The notes under the pieces were generated by a model, which was given only the letters and a program-made list of their open reading frames with translations, did not search any database and was not told the origin of the DNA. DNA of 64,000 bases from Candidatus Dormiibacterota bacterium (lineage in GTDB: Bacteria; Chloroflexota; Dormibacteria; Dormibacterales; Dormibacteraceae): the NCBI GenBank assembly GCA_003169845.1, contig PNAG01000011.1, positions 341,044-405,043 on the forward strand. Direction: 5' to 3'. This document shows positions 18,172 to 27,468 of this stretch, in pieces. Made by a program: the position numbers and the translations under genes. How positions within the stretch are numbered: the first letter of the stretch is position 1; every line of letters begins with the position of its first letter.

Positions 18172-18786
18172 TCAGGACTCCCTGATGTTAAAGCGGGCGA
18201 ACCGCCGGACCGTGATGTTCTCCTGGAGTTTCGAGATGTGCTCCGCGATGTACTGCTGCACGGTGAGGCTCGGCTCGCGGAAGTACGGCTGCTCCAGCAG
18301 GCAGCTCTGCTTCAAGAAGTTCTCGACCTGGCTCTCGACGATCTTCGGGATGATCTGCTCCGGCTTGCCGTCCTGCAGCGCCTTTGCCTCGAAAACGTTC
18401 TTCTCCGACACGAGCACGTCGTCCGGCACGTCCTCGCGCGAGACCCACCGGGGCTCGTAGCCGGCGATCTGCAAAGCGATCTCCTTGGCCAGCTTCCGGA
18501 ACTCGGCGCCCTTGGCGACGAAATCCGTCTCGCAGTTGACCTCGACGAGCACCCCGACCTGCGGTGGGTACCCGTCACCCGTGTTGTGCAGGTATGCCTC
18601 GACGATGCCTTGACCGGTGGCTCGGCCGGCGCGCTTACCCGCTTTCGCTATGCCCTTCTCGCGCAGGATCGTGAAGGCCTTCTCGAGGTCGGAGTCCGCT
18701 TCCTCGAGCGCGTTCTTGCAGTCCATCATGCCGGCGCCCGACATCTCTCTGAGCTGCTTGATCAGCTCCATTGGAACACCGGCCAC
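18172..18786 (-). CDS. tsf: Translation elongation factor Ts
   Basis: This EF-Ts has 204 residues, the short form found in several thermophile and terrabacterial lineages. It has LREMSGAGMMDCKNAL near the N terminus and VEVNCETDFVAK. It exchanges nucleotide on EF-Tu. GTG 18786 overlaps the rpsB stop by one base (TAGTG); ATG 18771 is an alternative start that also fits the family N terminus. Confidence 0.95.
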   Translation of the reverse strand: MAGVPMELIKQLREMSGAGMMDCKNALEEADSDLEKAFTILREKGIAKAGKRAGRATGQGIVEAYLHNTGDGYPPQVGVLVEVNCETDFVAKGAEFRKLAKEIALQIAGYEPRWVSREDVPDDVLVSEKNVFEAKALQDGKPEQIIPKIVESQVENFLKQSCLLEQPYFREPSLTVQQYIAEHISKLQENITVRRFARFNIRES

Positions 18787-19631
18787 TAACGCGCTTCCTC
18801 TTCGCCGGCGGTGCGGACGAACTCCTCCTCGGACACGGTCGGGAGGTAGTCCTCCTCATCCTCGAGGTATTCCTCGATCTCCTCGTACCGAGGCGTCTCG
18901 AGGAACTCGCGCTCCTCGACCTCGGGCAGGATCTCGCCCCGCGCCTGGGCCTCCTGGCGGCCCTCCTGGCATGCGTCGGCGATCTTTCCGGTCAGGAGCT
19001 TGACGGCGCGGATCGCGTCGTCGTTGCCCGGGATGACGTAGGTGATCAGGTCCGGGTCGCAGTTCGAGTCGGTGATCGCGACGACCGGGATCTTGAGCCG
19101 GTTGGCCTCGGTCACCGCGATGTGCTCCTTGCGCGGGTCGACCACGAAAAGAGCGCCCGGCAACCGCTTCATGTCGGCGATGCCGTCGAAGTGGAACATC
19201 AGCCGGTCGAGCTCGTCCGTGAGGCGCTTGGCCTCCTTCTTCGACATCGACTCGAACTGGCCCTCCTGCTGCATCTTGCGCAGCTCCTGGAGGCGCTCGA
19301 TGCGCTTCTTGACGGTGCTGAAGTTGGTGAGCATGCCGCCCATCCAGCGGCGGTTGACGAAGTACATGCCGCAGCGGGCGGCTTCGGTCTGGATGGTTTC
19401 CTGCGCCTGCTTCTTCGTACCGACGAAGAGAACCGGCCGGCCGCTCGCCGCCACGCTGCGTGTGAAATCCCACGCTTCGTCGAGGAGCCTCACGGTCTTC
19501 TGCAGGTCGATGATGTGGATGCCGTTACGCGCCGTGAAGATGTACGTCCGCATCTTCGGGTTCCAGCGGCTGGTCTGGTGTCCGAAGTGGACGCCGGCTT
19601 CCAGCAATTGCTTCAAAGTCACCTGAGCCAC
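18786..19631 (-). CDS. rpsB: Small ribosomal subunit protein uS2
   Basis: This S2 protein has 281 residues: [19 protein letters not shown] at the start, [26 protein letters not shown], and an acidic tail ([15 protein letters not shown]). I choose GTG 19631 because a GGGAGG Shine-Dalgarno lies nine bases upstream. The longer open frame has no such site. It is the first gene of the rpsB-tsf-pyrH-frr run. Confidence 0.96.
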   Translation of the reverse strand: MAQVTLKQLLEAGVHFGHQTSRWNPKMRTYIFTARNGIHIIDLQKTVRLLDEAWDFTRSVAASGRPVLFVGTKKQAQETIQTEAARCGMYFVNRRWMGGMLTNFSTVKKRIERLQELRKMQQEGQFESMSKKEAKRLTDELDRLMFHFDGIADMKRLPGALFVVDPRKEHIAVTEANRLKIPVVAITDSNCDPDLITYVIPGNDDAIRAVKLLTGKIADACQEGRQEAQARGEILPEVEEREFLETPRYEEIEEYLEDEEDYLPTVSEEEFVRTAGEEEAR

Positions 19632-19743
19632 GTTCGATTGCCTCCCTGTTGATCTTCCGCCCAGTTCAAGCCTTCTTGCGAAGGACAGGGGCATTGCCCC
19701 GGGCGTGCTAACTCAGCCGGTTAGGACTGGCGTTGGGAGTATA
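19632..19743 (-). promoter_or_regulatory. rpsB promoter (TATACT) and roughly 100-base leader
   Basis: TATACT on the minus strand (19738-19743) is a near-consensus -10. The roughly 100-base leader that follows contains a hairpin (CCCGGGGCAATGCCCCTG) and a second weaker one around CTTCGCAAGAAG. It ends in GGGAGG before GTG 19631. Long leaders before rpsB are often autoregulatory sites for S2; here that is inference. Confidence 0.6.
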
Positions 19744-19751
19744 CCCAGGTC

Positions 19752-19806
19752 CGGCGCCCCCCAACCCGGCGCTTCGCGCCACGCTCCCCTGGCCGAGGAG
19801 GGGGTG
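19752..19806 (-). repeat. GC-rich palindromic intergenic repeat
   Basis: The stretch has CCCCCCAACCCGGCGC, a small GGCGC-TTC-GCGCC hairpin (19768-19780) and then CTCCCCTGGCCGAGGAGGGG. The same order of blocks occurs at 26552-26597. It lies between the rpsB promoter and the end of the lipoprotein gene. Confidence 0.65.
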
Positions 19807-19807
19807 A

Positions 19808-20941
19808 TTAGAGGCCGCCCGGGAAACGGCCCGCGCAGACGCCGCTGGCGCTCAGGGCGGTGACGCCCGGCGTGACCTGCTTGTTGCCCGGGGTTTCGGC
19901 GGGGAACTGGATCACAGCGTCAGGCGCCAGGAGGTGGTCCTCGTCGATCCAGAGGCAGGCCGCGTGCCCAGGGACTGTGGCGTACGGTCCTGGACCCAGC
20001 TGGACGATCCCGGTGGCCGCCGCAGGGGCGCCCGGCCCGGCCCCCGTGGCGAACAGGACGCTCTGGCCGGCCGGCGACACGCTGGACAAGGAGTACCCGC
20101 TACCCGTGGAGCCTGGCCCGGTCACCGACAACACTTTCGCCGTCCAGTCGTAAAGAGTCGTCACGCCGTTTGTGTCCGTGCAACCGACCCCGGCCGCGGA
20201 TGGCCAGTAGCTCAGGATGCAGTTCGTGGCCTTGATCGTCGCCATCCGCGTCGCGCTCGAGGCGTTTGCAACGTGCCACTCAAGGGGGGTCAGCCCGGCC
20301 GGCTCGAACGTGCAGGCCGGGAGCACCGCCAGCACCAGCGCTCCCTGGTGCCAACCCATCGGCCACAGCGTCGTTCCGGCCTTCGGCGTCGTGGCGGTGT
20401 AGATGTCGGTGTGGTGGCCGCCACCATGCAGGTCTTCGACATACAGCCGCTGGCCGATCGAGCTCGCACTGGAAAAATCCTCGACCAGGACGGCAATCCG
20501 CTGATCGTCGGGACTGACCGAGAAGAAGCTGATCGTCGTGGGGCCGCCCGGCACCGTGGTCACGTCGGCCGCGCTGGCCGGAGGGACGACCATCTTGATC
20601 TTGGTGTCACCATCTCGGAAGTAGACCGCATCGGTGGTGGCGGAGACCGGCGGTTCGAGGACCGCGGCGTCATGGGAAGCCGAGCAGAACTGGACCGAAG
20701 GCGTGGCCAGCGACACCGTCGCCGTGACCGTCGCGTCCGGCTTGACGAGCTGCAGGGTGCCGGCGGAAAGGATCAGACCGTATGTCCCTGTGAGCGCCAC
20801 TGCACTTGGCGAGGCGGAGGCCGCGACCGAAGCGGTCGGCGAAGCGGAAGCGGTGGCGGCCGGCGAGTGAGAACTGGACGACCCGCCCCCGCACGAGAGC
20901 ACCAGCAGAGCAGTGGACAGGAGAATCGCGCCGCGGCGCAT
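19808..20941 (-). CDS. Secreted lipoprotein of unknown function, probably beta-propeller
   Basis: This 377-residue protein begins with a lipoprotein signal (MRRGAILLSTALLVLSC), a Gly/Ser stretch and a Ser/Ala/Pro-rich linker to about residue 50. The rest is repetitive beta-type sequence (FFSVSPDDQRIAVLVEDF, GYSLSSVSPAGQSVLFATG) that resembles TolB-like propeller repeats. The role is unknown. I prefer ATG 20941 over TTG 20950, because a TAGAGT box ends exactly eight bases before the ATG, matching the leaderless layout of other genes here. Confidence 0.75.
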   Translation of the reverse strand: MRRGAILLSTALLVLSCGGGSSSSHSPAATASASPTASVAASASPSAVALTGTYGLILSAGTLQLVKPDATVTATVSLATPSVQFCSASHDAAVLEPPVSATTDAVYFRDGDTKIKMVVPPASAADVTTVPGGPTTISFFSVSPDDQRIAVLVEDFSSASSIGQRLYVEDLHGGGHHTDIYTATTPKAGTTLWPMGWHQGALVLAVLPACTFEPAGLTPLEWHVANASSATRMATIKATNCILSYWPSAAGVGCTDTNGVTTLYDWTAKVLSVTGPGSTGSGYSLSSVSPAGQSVLFATGAGPGAPAAATGIVQLGPGPYATVPGHAACLWIDEDHLLAPDAVIQFPAETPGNKQVTPGVTALSASGVCAGRFPGGL

Positions 20942-20949
20942 AAGGCGCA

Positions 20950-20955
20950 ACTCTA
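20950..20955 (-). promoter_or_regulatory. -10 box for a leaderless lipoprotein transcript
   Basis: TAGAGT on the minus strand is followed by eight bases and then ATG 20941. It lies in the short gap after topA, suggesting the lipoprotein is transcribed separately. Confidence 0.55.
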
Positions 20956-20969
20956 AGGCCGCGTGGGCT

Positions 20970-23243
20970 TTACGAGGCTTCTTTCTTTACGCCCTTGGGC
21001 CCGGGGCAGGCCGGATAGTCCGAGCAAGACTTGAACATTCCGTACCGTCCACGGCGCTCGACCAGCGGCTTGCCGCAGATCGGGCAGGGCTCATCCAGGA
21101 GCTTCGGTCCCTGGCCCGGCTTGCCGTCCTTGCCGATGTTGGCGCGGTACTTGCACTCGGGGTAACGGGAGCACGCGACGAAGGGCCCGTACCTGCCGGT
21201 CCTTTCCACGAGTTGCCCCTCCTCGCACTGCGGGCACTTCTCCCCCGTCGGCTTGGCCTCGCTCTGCGCCGCATCGCGCTTGATGTACTTGCAGTCCGGG
21301 TATCCCGAGCAGCCGATGAACTCGCCATACCTGCCGGTGCGCAGCTGCAGCGGCTTGCCGCAGGTCGGGCACATCTCCTCCAGCAGCTTCGGCTGCGGCG
21401 CCTCGCCCTCGGGCGTCAGCGCCCGGCGGAACTTGCACTTTGGGTATCGCGAACAGCCCATGAAGGGTCCGTACCGGCTCGCCTTGCGGACGAGGTGTCC
21501 CTCGTTGCACAGCGGGCAGACCTCGTCGGTGTCGGCCGGCGTGGCCTCCTCCGCGGCGGTGAGCATCTGCTGCAGCGGGCCGTAAAAGTCGCTGACGACG
21601 GGCACCCATTCCTCGCTGCCCTTTTCGACCTCGTCGAGCCGCTTTTCGAGCGTTGCGGTGTAGCCGTCGTCCGAGATGCTCTTGAAGTGGTCGACCATGA
21701 TGGTGTTCACCGCCTCACCGATGGGAGTCGGGTGCAGGCGTCGCTCCTTTATCTCCACATAACCGTGGTCTTTCGTGATGGTCTGAACGATTGGCGCGTA
21801 GGTGGAGGGTCGGCCGATGCCGCGCTGCTCGAGCTCGCGGATGAGCGTCGCCTCGGAGTAGCGCGGTGGCGGCTGGCTGAAGTGCTGCTCCGGCTTGATG
21901 CCGTGGTAGTCGAGGTCCTCGCCATTAGACAGCTCAGGGAGGTCGGTCTCTCCGTTCTCCTCTCGCGGCCAGACCTTGTAGAAGCCGTCGAAGGCCAGGA
22001 CCGAGCCGTTGGCGCGAAAGATGTACTCGCCACCCTCGATCTCGACCTGCGTCTGGTCGTACACAGCCGGCGCCATACGGCTCGACACGAAGCGCCTCCA
22101 GATGAGGTCGTAGAGCTTGAATTGGTCGGCGCTGAGGTATTGCCGGATCGATTCGGGTGTGCGGGTGACGTCGGTGGGCCGGATCGCCTCGTGTGCGTCC
22201 TGGGCGCCTGGGCTGGCCTTGACCACCCTCGCTGCGCCAACGTACTTCTCGCCCTGCTTCTCCTTGATCCAGGCCTTGACCCGGGTATCGGCTTCGTCGG
22301 AGATCCGTGTCGAGTCCGTGCGCATGTATGTGATCAAACCAGTCGATCCATCACTGATCTCGACGCCTTCGTACAACTGCTGGGCGATGCGCATTGTGTT
22401 GCTGGGCCGGAAACGGAGGCGGCTCGATGCGTCTTGTTGAAGGGTGGAGGTGATGTAGGGAGGATTCGAGCTTTTGGTCCGGCGCTTCTTGTCCACGCCC
22501 AGGACCCGGTATGTCGCGCCTTCGAGCGCGTGAAGGATCACGTCGGCCTCGGCCTGTGTCTTGACCTCAATCTTGGGCTCAGCGTCAGCACTTCCAGCCA
22601 CGTTTCTTGGGCGGTTGAGGCGGGCCAGGAATCGACGCTCGTCGGCGAGCTTCGAGAGTTCTGCATCGATCGTCCACGACTCGACCGGGACGAACTTGCG
22701 GATCTCCTCCTCGCGGTCGACCACGAGCCGCAGGGCGACCGAAGAGACGCGCCCGGCGCCGATTCCCTTCTGCACCTTCGCCCACAAGAACGGGCTCAGC
22801 CGGAAGCCGACCAGCCGGTCGACCACGCGGCGCGCCTGTTGTGCATTGACCAGGCGCATGTCGATTTCCCGCGGAGACTCCAGCGCCTTGCGAACAGCCT
22901 CTGAGGTGATCTCGTGGAACTCGATGCGCTTCGGCGACCGCAGGTTGAGCACCTCGGACAAATGCCAGGCGATCGCCTCGCCCTCGCGATCCGGGTCGGA
23001 GGCCAGGATGACGCCGCTCCCGTCCTTCTTGACCGCCGATCGCAGCTCGTTGATCGTCTTCCGGCGGCTCTCGACCACCTCGTAGTGCGGCTTGAAGCCG
23101 GCCTCGACGTCCACCCCCATCTGCTTTCCGGGCAGGTCGCGGACGTGGCCCATCGAGGCGAGGACATCGAAACGGTCACCTAAAAACCGCTTCAAAGTCT
23201 TCGCCTTGGCCGGCGACTCGACGATGATCAGCCCTTCTGACAC
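20970..23243 (-). CDS. topA: DNA topoisomerase I
   Basis: This type IA topoisomerase has 757 residues. It starts with a Toprim domain (IIVESPAKAKTLKRFLG, ASDPDREGEAIAWH), has the active-site Tyr in LITYMRTDSTRIS, and ends with four zinc ribbons, each with a CPxC pair and a distal CSxYPxC-type pair. It relaxes negative supercoils. GTG 23243 is the start, with a weak GAAGG four bases upstream. It follows dprA by 63 bases, giving the comM-dprA-topA order common in Gram-positive-type genomes. Confidence 0.95.
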   Translation of the reverse strand: MSEGLIIVESPAKAKTLKRFLGDRFDVLASMGHVRDLPGKQMGVDVEAGFKPHYEVVESRRKTINELRSAVKKDGSGVILASDPDREGEAIAWHLSEVLNLRSPKRIEFHEITSEAVRKALESPREIDMRLVNAQQARRVVDRLVGFRLSPFLWAKVQKGIGAGRVSSVALRLVVDREEEIRKFVPVESWTIDAELSKLADERRFLARLNRPRNVAGSADAEPKIEVKTQAEADVILHALEGATYRVLGVDKKRRTKSSNPPYITSTLQQDASSRLRFRPSNTMRIAQQLYEGVEISDGSTGLITYMRTDSTRISDEADTRVKAWIKEKQGEKYVGAARVVKASPGAQDAHEAIRPTDVTRTPESIRQYLSADQFKLYDLIWRRFVSSRMAPAVYDQTQVEIEGGEYIFRANGSVLAFDGFYKVWPREENGETDLPELSNGEDLDYHGIKPEQHFSQPPPRYSEATLIRELEQRGIGRPSTYAPIVQTITKDHGYVEIKERRLHPTPIGEAVNTIMVDHFKSISDDGYTATLEKRLDEVEKGSEEWVPVVSDFYGPLQQMLTAAEEATPADTDEVCPLCNEGHLVRKASRYGPFMGCSRYPKCKFRRALTPEGEAPQPKLLEEMCPTCGKPLQLRTGRYGEFIGCSGYPDCKYIKRDAAQSEAKPTGEKCPQCEEGQLVERTGRYGPFVACSRYPECKYRANIGKDGKPGQGPKLLDEPCPICGKPLVERRGRYGMFKSCSDYPACPGPKGVKKEAS

Positions 23244-23306
23244 AGCACCTTCTTTATTCCCAATTCAGGCCGTTTCTTCCCTCAGCCTGCTTCTGGGCGG
23301 CGAATC

Positions 23307-24152
23307 CTACGCTGGTTTCTTGCCCTTGCGCAATGCCCGAACGTATCCGTCGTGGTGACGGCGCACAGCGCCGTCGAGCTCGAGCGCCGTCAGCCGGCCA
23401 AGCACCTCGGCGACCGGGAGCTGCAGTTTGCGGGAGATCTCGGCGGCGCTCATAGCCAGCACGTCCGAGAGGTGGGAAACGATGCCGTCACGGCCTGGAA
23501 GGGCGGCGACGCCCAGTCGCTGGGGCGCCGAAAGCGGGTCATCCAGGACCTCCTGGGTCGCCCCCAAAGCGGCCAGCACGTCGCGAGCGTTCTGCACCAG
23601 GGCAGCCCCGTCGCGGATCAACCCATGCGTGCCCACCGATAAAGGCGAGAACACGCTGCCGGGCACGGCCATCACCTCTTTATGGAGGTCGAGCGCGGCG
23701 TCGGCGGTGATCAGGGCTCCCGAACCCTGGGCGGCCTCAACCACGACCACCACGTCCGACAGGGCGGCCATCGTCCAGTTGCGCGCTGGAAAGTTGTGCC
23801 GCCGAGGCGTGGTGCCGTCGGGGAACTGGCTCACCAGCGCGCCGCCCCCGGCGAGGATCTCTTCCGCCAGCTGTGCGTGGGAAGCGGGATAGACGACGTC
23901 CACCCCCGTGCCCATGACGGCGACGGTGACTCCGCCACCGAGCAGCGCGCCTCGATGCGCCGCGGCATCGATGCCGAGAGCCAGGCCGCTGATGACGATC
24001 ACACCGGCTCGGGCGAGGTCCGCGCCGAGCTGCTCGGCGACCGCTTCGCCGTAGGGCGATGGGCGGCGCGATCCCACGATGGCGGCTCGCGGGCCTTCGG
24101 GCGGTGGCCAGCGCCCGCGGGTTCGGAGGCCGGCTTCCTCAGGCCGCGACAT
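23307..24152 (-). CDS. dprA: DNA-processing protein DprA
   Basis: This 281-residue Rossmann-like protein shows AAIVGSRRPSPYG, ISGLALGIDAAAHRGAL, MGTGVDVVYPASH and a C-terminal winged-helix segment ending near VRRHHDGYVRAL. DprA loads RecA on incoming single-stranded DNA during transformation. The N-terminal SAM-like domain of longer homologues is missing. The start overlaps comM by 14 bases. Confidence 0.92.
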   Translation of the reverse strand: MSRPEEAGLRTRGRWPPPEGPRAAIVGSRRPSPYGEAVAEQLGADLARAGVIVISGLALGIDAAAHRGALLGGGVTVAVMGTGVDVVYPASHAQLAEEILAGGGALVSQFPDGTTPRRHNFPARNWTMAALSDVVVVVEAAQGSGALITADAALDLHKEVMAVPGSVFSPLSVGTHGLIRDGAALVQNARDVLAALGATQEVLDDPLSAPQRLGVAALPGRDGIVSHLSDVLAMSAAEISRKLQLPVAEVLGRLTALELDGAVRRHHDGYVRALRKGKKPA

Positions 24153-25650
24153 CTTGAAGCCGGTAGCCGAGCGCCTCGAGGATGTGCTGCTCTCCGATCT
24201 GCTCCGAGCCGTCGAGGTCTGCCGACGTCCGCGCCACCCTCCATGCGCGATGGAACCCGCGAGCAGTCAATCCTCTCTGCTCGGCCCAGCGCTCGAGCGT
24301 CCGCCGCGAGGCGGGTTCCAGCCCGGCGAGCTTGCGCAGGCGCGCGGGCTTCAGCTGGGCGTTGAGGCAGTCCTGGCGGTCGAGCTGACGCCGGCGGGCC
24401 GCCACGACGCGTTCGCGCACGGCAGATGAACCCTCGCCCGTGGGCTCCGAGGCCAGCGTTTCGAGCTTGACCCGCCGGACCGCGACCTTCAGGTCGATCC
24501 GGTCCAGCAGCGGGCCGGAAAGCCGGCGTTGGTAGGAGTCGATGCCACCCGGCGTGCAGCGGCAGCTGCGGATCGGGTCTCCGGCCCAGCCACACGGGCA
24601 CGGGTTGGTTGCGGCGACGAGGGTGAACCTGGCGGGATACGACACAGATCCAGCGGACCTCGTGATGGTGACCCGCCCGCTCTCGAGGGGTTGGCGCAGC
24701 GCCTGGAGGACCGGCGACTGGAACTCAGCTAGCTCGTCGAGAAACAGGACGCCGTGATGGGCCCTGCTGATCTCGCCCGGCTGCGCAAGCCCGGTACCCC
24801 CACCGATCAAACCGGCCATGGAGACTCCGTGATGCGGCGCGCGAAACGGGCGCGTCCAGTCCAGCGGGCTGTGGCCGGGCAGCTCGCCGAGCAGGCTCCT
24901 GACCTGCGCCACCTCGAGGGCCTCCTCGAGCTCGAGGGACGGAAGGATGCCCGGCAGGCAGCGTGCGAGCATCGTCTTTCCGGCGCCCGGCGGCCCGCTC
25001 AAGAGCAGATGGTGGCCGCCCGCCGCCGCGATCTCCAGCGCTCGTCTGCCCTCCTCCTGCCCGTGAACCTCGGCGAGGTCGTGCTCCGTCGCCGGCGGCT
25101 CGGCGGCTGCAGAGGCCCCGCCGTGCGAGAAGGGCTGGATCTGCGTCACGCCGAGCAGATGGTCGACCACCGCCTTGAGGTTGGCGCAAGGGATGACGGC
25201 CAGGCACTCGACCAGCGCCGCCTCCGCCGCATCGGCTTCGGGGACGAAGACGCGCTCGTATCCGAGCCTGCGCAATCCCAGCGCGGCCACGAGCACCCCG
25301 TCGACGTGGCGGACGGCGCCGTCGAGAGCGAGCTCGCCCAAGAACGCCGTGTGCGGCGGTGGCTTCTTGCCGGCACGGGCCAGCGCGATGGCGACGGCGA
25401 TCGGCAGGTCCAGGCGGCTTCCTTCCTTGCGCAGCTCGGCCGGCGCCAGGTTGACGGTCAGGCGCTGACCGGGAAACTCCAGCCCGCTGTTCTTGATCGC
25501 GGAGCGCACTCGTTCGCGCGCCTCCTTGACCGACGTGGCGGCCAGGCCGACCAGGAGGAACTTCGTGTCCCCATGGCCGATGTCCGCCTGGACCTCGACG
25601 CCGCGTACGTCAAAGCCGGCGAGGGTGCAGGAGTCGACGGCGCCAAGCAC
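24139..25650 (-). CDS. comM: ComM/YifB-family AAA+ helicase-like ATPase
   Basis: This 503-residue protein has an N-terminal Lon-S5-like fold (DIGHGDTKFLLVGLAATSVKE), a Mg-chelatase AAA+ core with Walker A (LSGPPGAGKTMLARCLPG) and Walker B (GVLFLDELAEF), the ATNPCPCGW loop, and a C-terminal helical domain. ComM drives branch migration during natural transformation. The start is GTG 25650, six bases after a TAGCCT box. Confidence 0.93.
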   Translation of the reverse strand: MLGAVDSCTLAGFDVRGVEVQADIGHGDTKFLLVGLAATSVKEARERVRSAIKNSGLEFPGQRLTVNLAPAELRKEGSRLDLPIAVAIALARAGKKPPPHTAFLGELALDGAVRHVDGVLVAALGLRRLGYERVFVPEADAAEAALVECLAVIPCANLKAVVDHLLGVTQIQPFSHGGASAAAEPPATEHDLAEVHGQEEGRRALEIAAAGGHHLLLSGPPGAGKTMLARCLPGILPSLELEEALEVAQVRSLLGELPGHSPLDWTRPFRAPHHGVSMAGLIGGGTGLAQPGEISRAHHGVLFLDELAEFQSPVLQALRQPLESGRVTITRSAGSVSYPARFTLVAATNPCPCGWAGDPIRSCRCTPGGIDSYQRRLSGPLLDRIDLKVAVRRVKLETLASEPTGEGSSAVRERVVAARRRQLDRQDCLNAQLKPARLRKLAGLEPASRRTLERWAEQRGLTARGFHRAWRVARTSADLDGSEQIGEQHILEALGYRLQDVAA

Positions 25651-25656
25651 CGGTCG

Positions 25657-25662
25657 AGGCTA
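25657..25662 (-). promoter_or_regulatory. -10 box for a leaderless comM-dprA transcript
   Basis: TAGCCT on the minus strand is followed by six bases and GTG 25650. No Shine-Dalgarno is visible in that gap. Confidence 0.5.
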
Positions 25663-25694
25663 CTGACCGGGAGGATGGATTTCAGCCCAGCCTG

Positions 25695-26543
25695 TTAAGA
25701 CTCCAGGAAGTCCGCCACCTCGCCATGGAATGTTTGGGGCTGCTCGACGTAGACCATGTGACCCGCGTCGCCGACGATCAGGTGGCGGGACACGCGAATC
25801 GCGGCGCTCATCTCAGCGCCGCACTGCGGACCGCAGATGAAGTCCTCGTCTCCATTGATCACCAACGTCGGGGCTGTGATGTTGGGAAGGCTGCCGCGCA
25901 GGTCGAACGTGGAGAAGATCTCCTCGTTGAAAAGCCGCAGCGTGTCAGCGTTGAGTTTGTCGGACCTGATGGTGTCCACGTAGCCGGCCTCCACCGGTCC
26001 GTAGTGCGCGAAATAGAACGGCATCTCACGAAAGACGAGCTGGGCAAGCTCCTGATCGGTGCGGAACTTTCCGTCCTGCTCCTCTTCCAGGGCAGCGGCG
26101 GCATCCGGGTACCAGGGCTGGCCCGACCTCTTGTCCATGCCGGCCTTCATCGCTGCGTCCTGCTCCGGTCCGAACCGCGCAAGGGTTGATGCCAGCACCA
26201 GCCTGCTCACCCGACCTGGATGTTTTGCAGCGTATGCCTGCGCCACCATGCCGCCATGGGAAAAGCCCATCAGAAGCATCCGCTCGAGACCCAGGTGGTC
26301 GCGCAGCTCCTCGAGGTCCGAGACGTAGTCGTCGATCTGGTAGGCGCGAGGGTCTGAAGGGCGGTCGGATCCGCCGGTGCCTCGCGGATTGAGCATGATC
26401 AGGGTGAACCGCTCCCACAGCCCGGCGAGGTCACCAAACTCGGCGGAGGAGAAGCCCGGCCCTCCCGGATGGCAGACCAGCACAGGCCCGGTGCCGAGCT
26501 TCTTGTAGGTGAGCTTTCTACCGTCCGAGGTGTTGAATTTCAC
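25695..26543 (-). CDS. Alpha/beta hydrolase, proline iminopeptidase-like
   Basis: This 282-residue alpha/beta hydrolase has an oxyanion-hole HPGGPGFSS near residue 25, LNPRGTGGSD, the nucleophile elbow GFSHGG, an acid residue in VINGDEDFICG and the late GDAGHMVY histidine. This is the S33 pattern, so it could be an aminopeptidase or a small-ester hydrolase. The start is GTG 26543, and a palindromic repeat lies just upstream. Confidence 0.85.
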   Translation of the reverse strand: MKFNTSDGRKLTYKKLGTGPVLVCHPGGPGFSSAEFGDLAGLWERFTLIMLNPRGTGGSDRPSDPRAYQIDDYVSDLEELRDHLGLERMLLMGFSHGGMVAQAYAAKHPGRVSRLVLASTLARFGPEQDAAMKAGMDKRSGQPWYPDAAAALEEEQDGKFRTDQELAQLVFREMPFYFAHYGPVEAGYVDTIRSDKLNADTLRLFNEEIFSTFDLRGSLPNITAPTLVINGDEDFICGPQCGAEMSAAIRVSRHLIVGDAGHMVYVEQPQTFHGEVADFLES

Positions 26544-26551
26544 GTCCGCGT

Positions 26552-26597
26552 CCCCCCACCCGGCGCCATGCGCCGACCTCCCCCTGACGGGGGAGGT
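26552..26597 (-). repeat. GC-rich palindromic intergenic repeat with 9-bp hairpin
   Basis: CCCCCCACCCGGCGC is followed by ACCTCCCCC-TGAC-GGGGGAGGT, a perfect 9-bp stem (26576-26597). The block order matches the element at 19752-19806. It sits between the end of the MBL gene and the start of the hydrolase gene. Confidence 0.7.
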
Positions 26598-26607
26598 GAA
26601 AGGAATT

Positions 26608-27447
26608 TCATGTGAGACCTGGTTCCGGGGTCCACCGAGCGCCGGCCTCCAGGTAGCCCGCCGGTTGCTCCGGTTCGTGGCTCAAGACCAGCAGCCAGCG
26701 GTGCTTCTCCGCCTCATCGAACAGCCGGGCCTTCTGCTCGAAGACGCGCAGTGGCTCGAGGTCGGCGGCCATGTTCCAGGGCACCTTGAGGTGCGGCGCC
26801 TGAGGCACGAGGTCGCCCGTGACCGCGCATGCCAGCTCGCCCGAGCGCAACACCAGCACCTGGCTCCCGGGCGTATGGCCGCCGACGTGGCGAACGTGCA
26901 CGCCGGGCATCACCTCGGCGTCTCCGTCCAGGAACTCCACCAGCTTGTTGCCGTCATCGAGCGGCGTGAAGTCGTCGTGGATGTAGCCGGACTGGCTGCG
27001 GACGTCCGGATGGAGCGCGAAATCCCACTCCGTGCGCTGGATGAAGTGGCACGCGTTCTTGAATGTCAGCTCCAGCCCGCCCCGTTCATCGCGGCGCGTG
27101 AGCCCCCCGGCATGGTCCCAGTGGAGATGCGTTGTGATCACCGCATCGACCTCGTCGGGCCGGATGCCCAGGCGCTGGAGTGAATGGAGCAACCCCTCGG
27201 GCTCCCGCAGCGCAATCTGCTGGGCTCGCTTCTCGCTGAGCTTCGTGCCGATGCCCGTCTCGCAGACGATGACGCGGCCGTTGATGCGTGCGATGAGGCA
27301 TACGCACGCGCACTCGATCATGTTGTTCTCGTCGGCGGGCTTCTGCTTTTGCCACAGCACCTTCGGCACCACGCCGAACATCAGTCCCCCGTCTGCCTTC
27401 CAGCGACCTGAGATCAGTAGGTGAAGCTCGAAGTCGCCCAGCTGCAT
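26608..27447 (-). CDS. MBL-fold hydrolase, lactonase-like
   Basis: This 279-residue metallo-beta-lactamase-fold enzyme shows THLHWDHAGGLT, GGHTPGSQ and TGDLVP, and a late SHEPEQP in place of the usual final histidine motif. Domain layout resembles AHL lactonase and phosphotriesterase-like lactonase relatives, but the substrate is unknown. I choose ATG 27447; the longer frame upstream reads through the divergent ABC gene. A CATAGT box six bases before the ATG may be its promoter. Confidence 0.85.
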   Translation of the reverse strand: MQLGDFELHLLISGRWKADGGLMFGVVPKVLWQKQKPADENNMIECACVCLIARINGRVIVCETGIGTKLSEKRAQQIALREPEGLLHSLQRLGIRPDEVDAVITTHLHWDHAGGLTRRDERGGLELTFKNACHFIQRTEWDFALHPDVRSQSGYIHDDFTPLDDGNKLVEFLDGDAEVMPGVHVRHVGGHTPGSQVLVLRSGELACAVTGDLVPQAPHLKVPWNMAADLEPLRVFEQKARLFDEAEKHRWLLVLSHEPEQPAGYLEAGARWTPEPGLT

Positions 27448-27452
27448 GCGGC

Positions 27453-27458
27453 TACTAT
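27453..27458 (+). promoter_or_regulatory. -10 box for the divergent ABC transporter
   Basis: TACTAT lies ten bases before ATG 27469. The MBL start at 27447 on the other strand is only 22 bases from this ATG, so the two promoters must overlap and both mRNAs would have almost no leader. Confidence 0.45.
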
Positions 27459-27468
27459 GCTGCGCGAA

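Noticed and set aside
24079-24429. Plus-strand ORFs within comM and dprA
   Set aside because: They are shadows of the high-GC minus-strand genes with no independent start signals.
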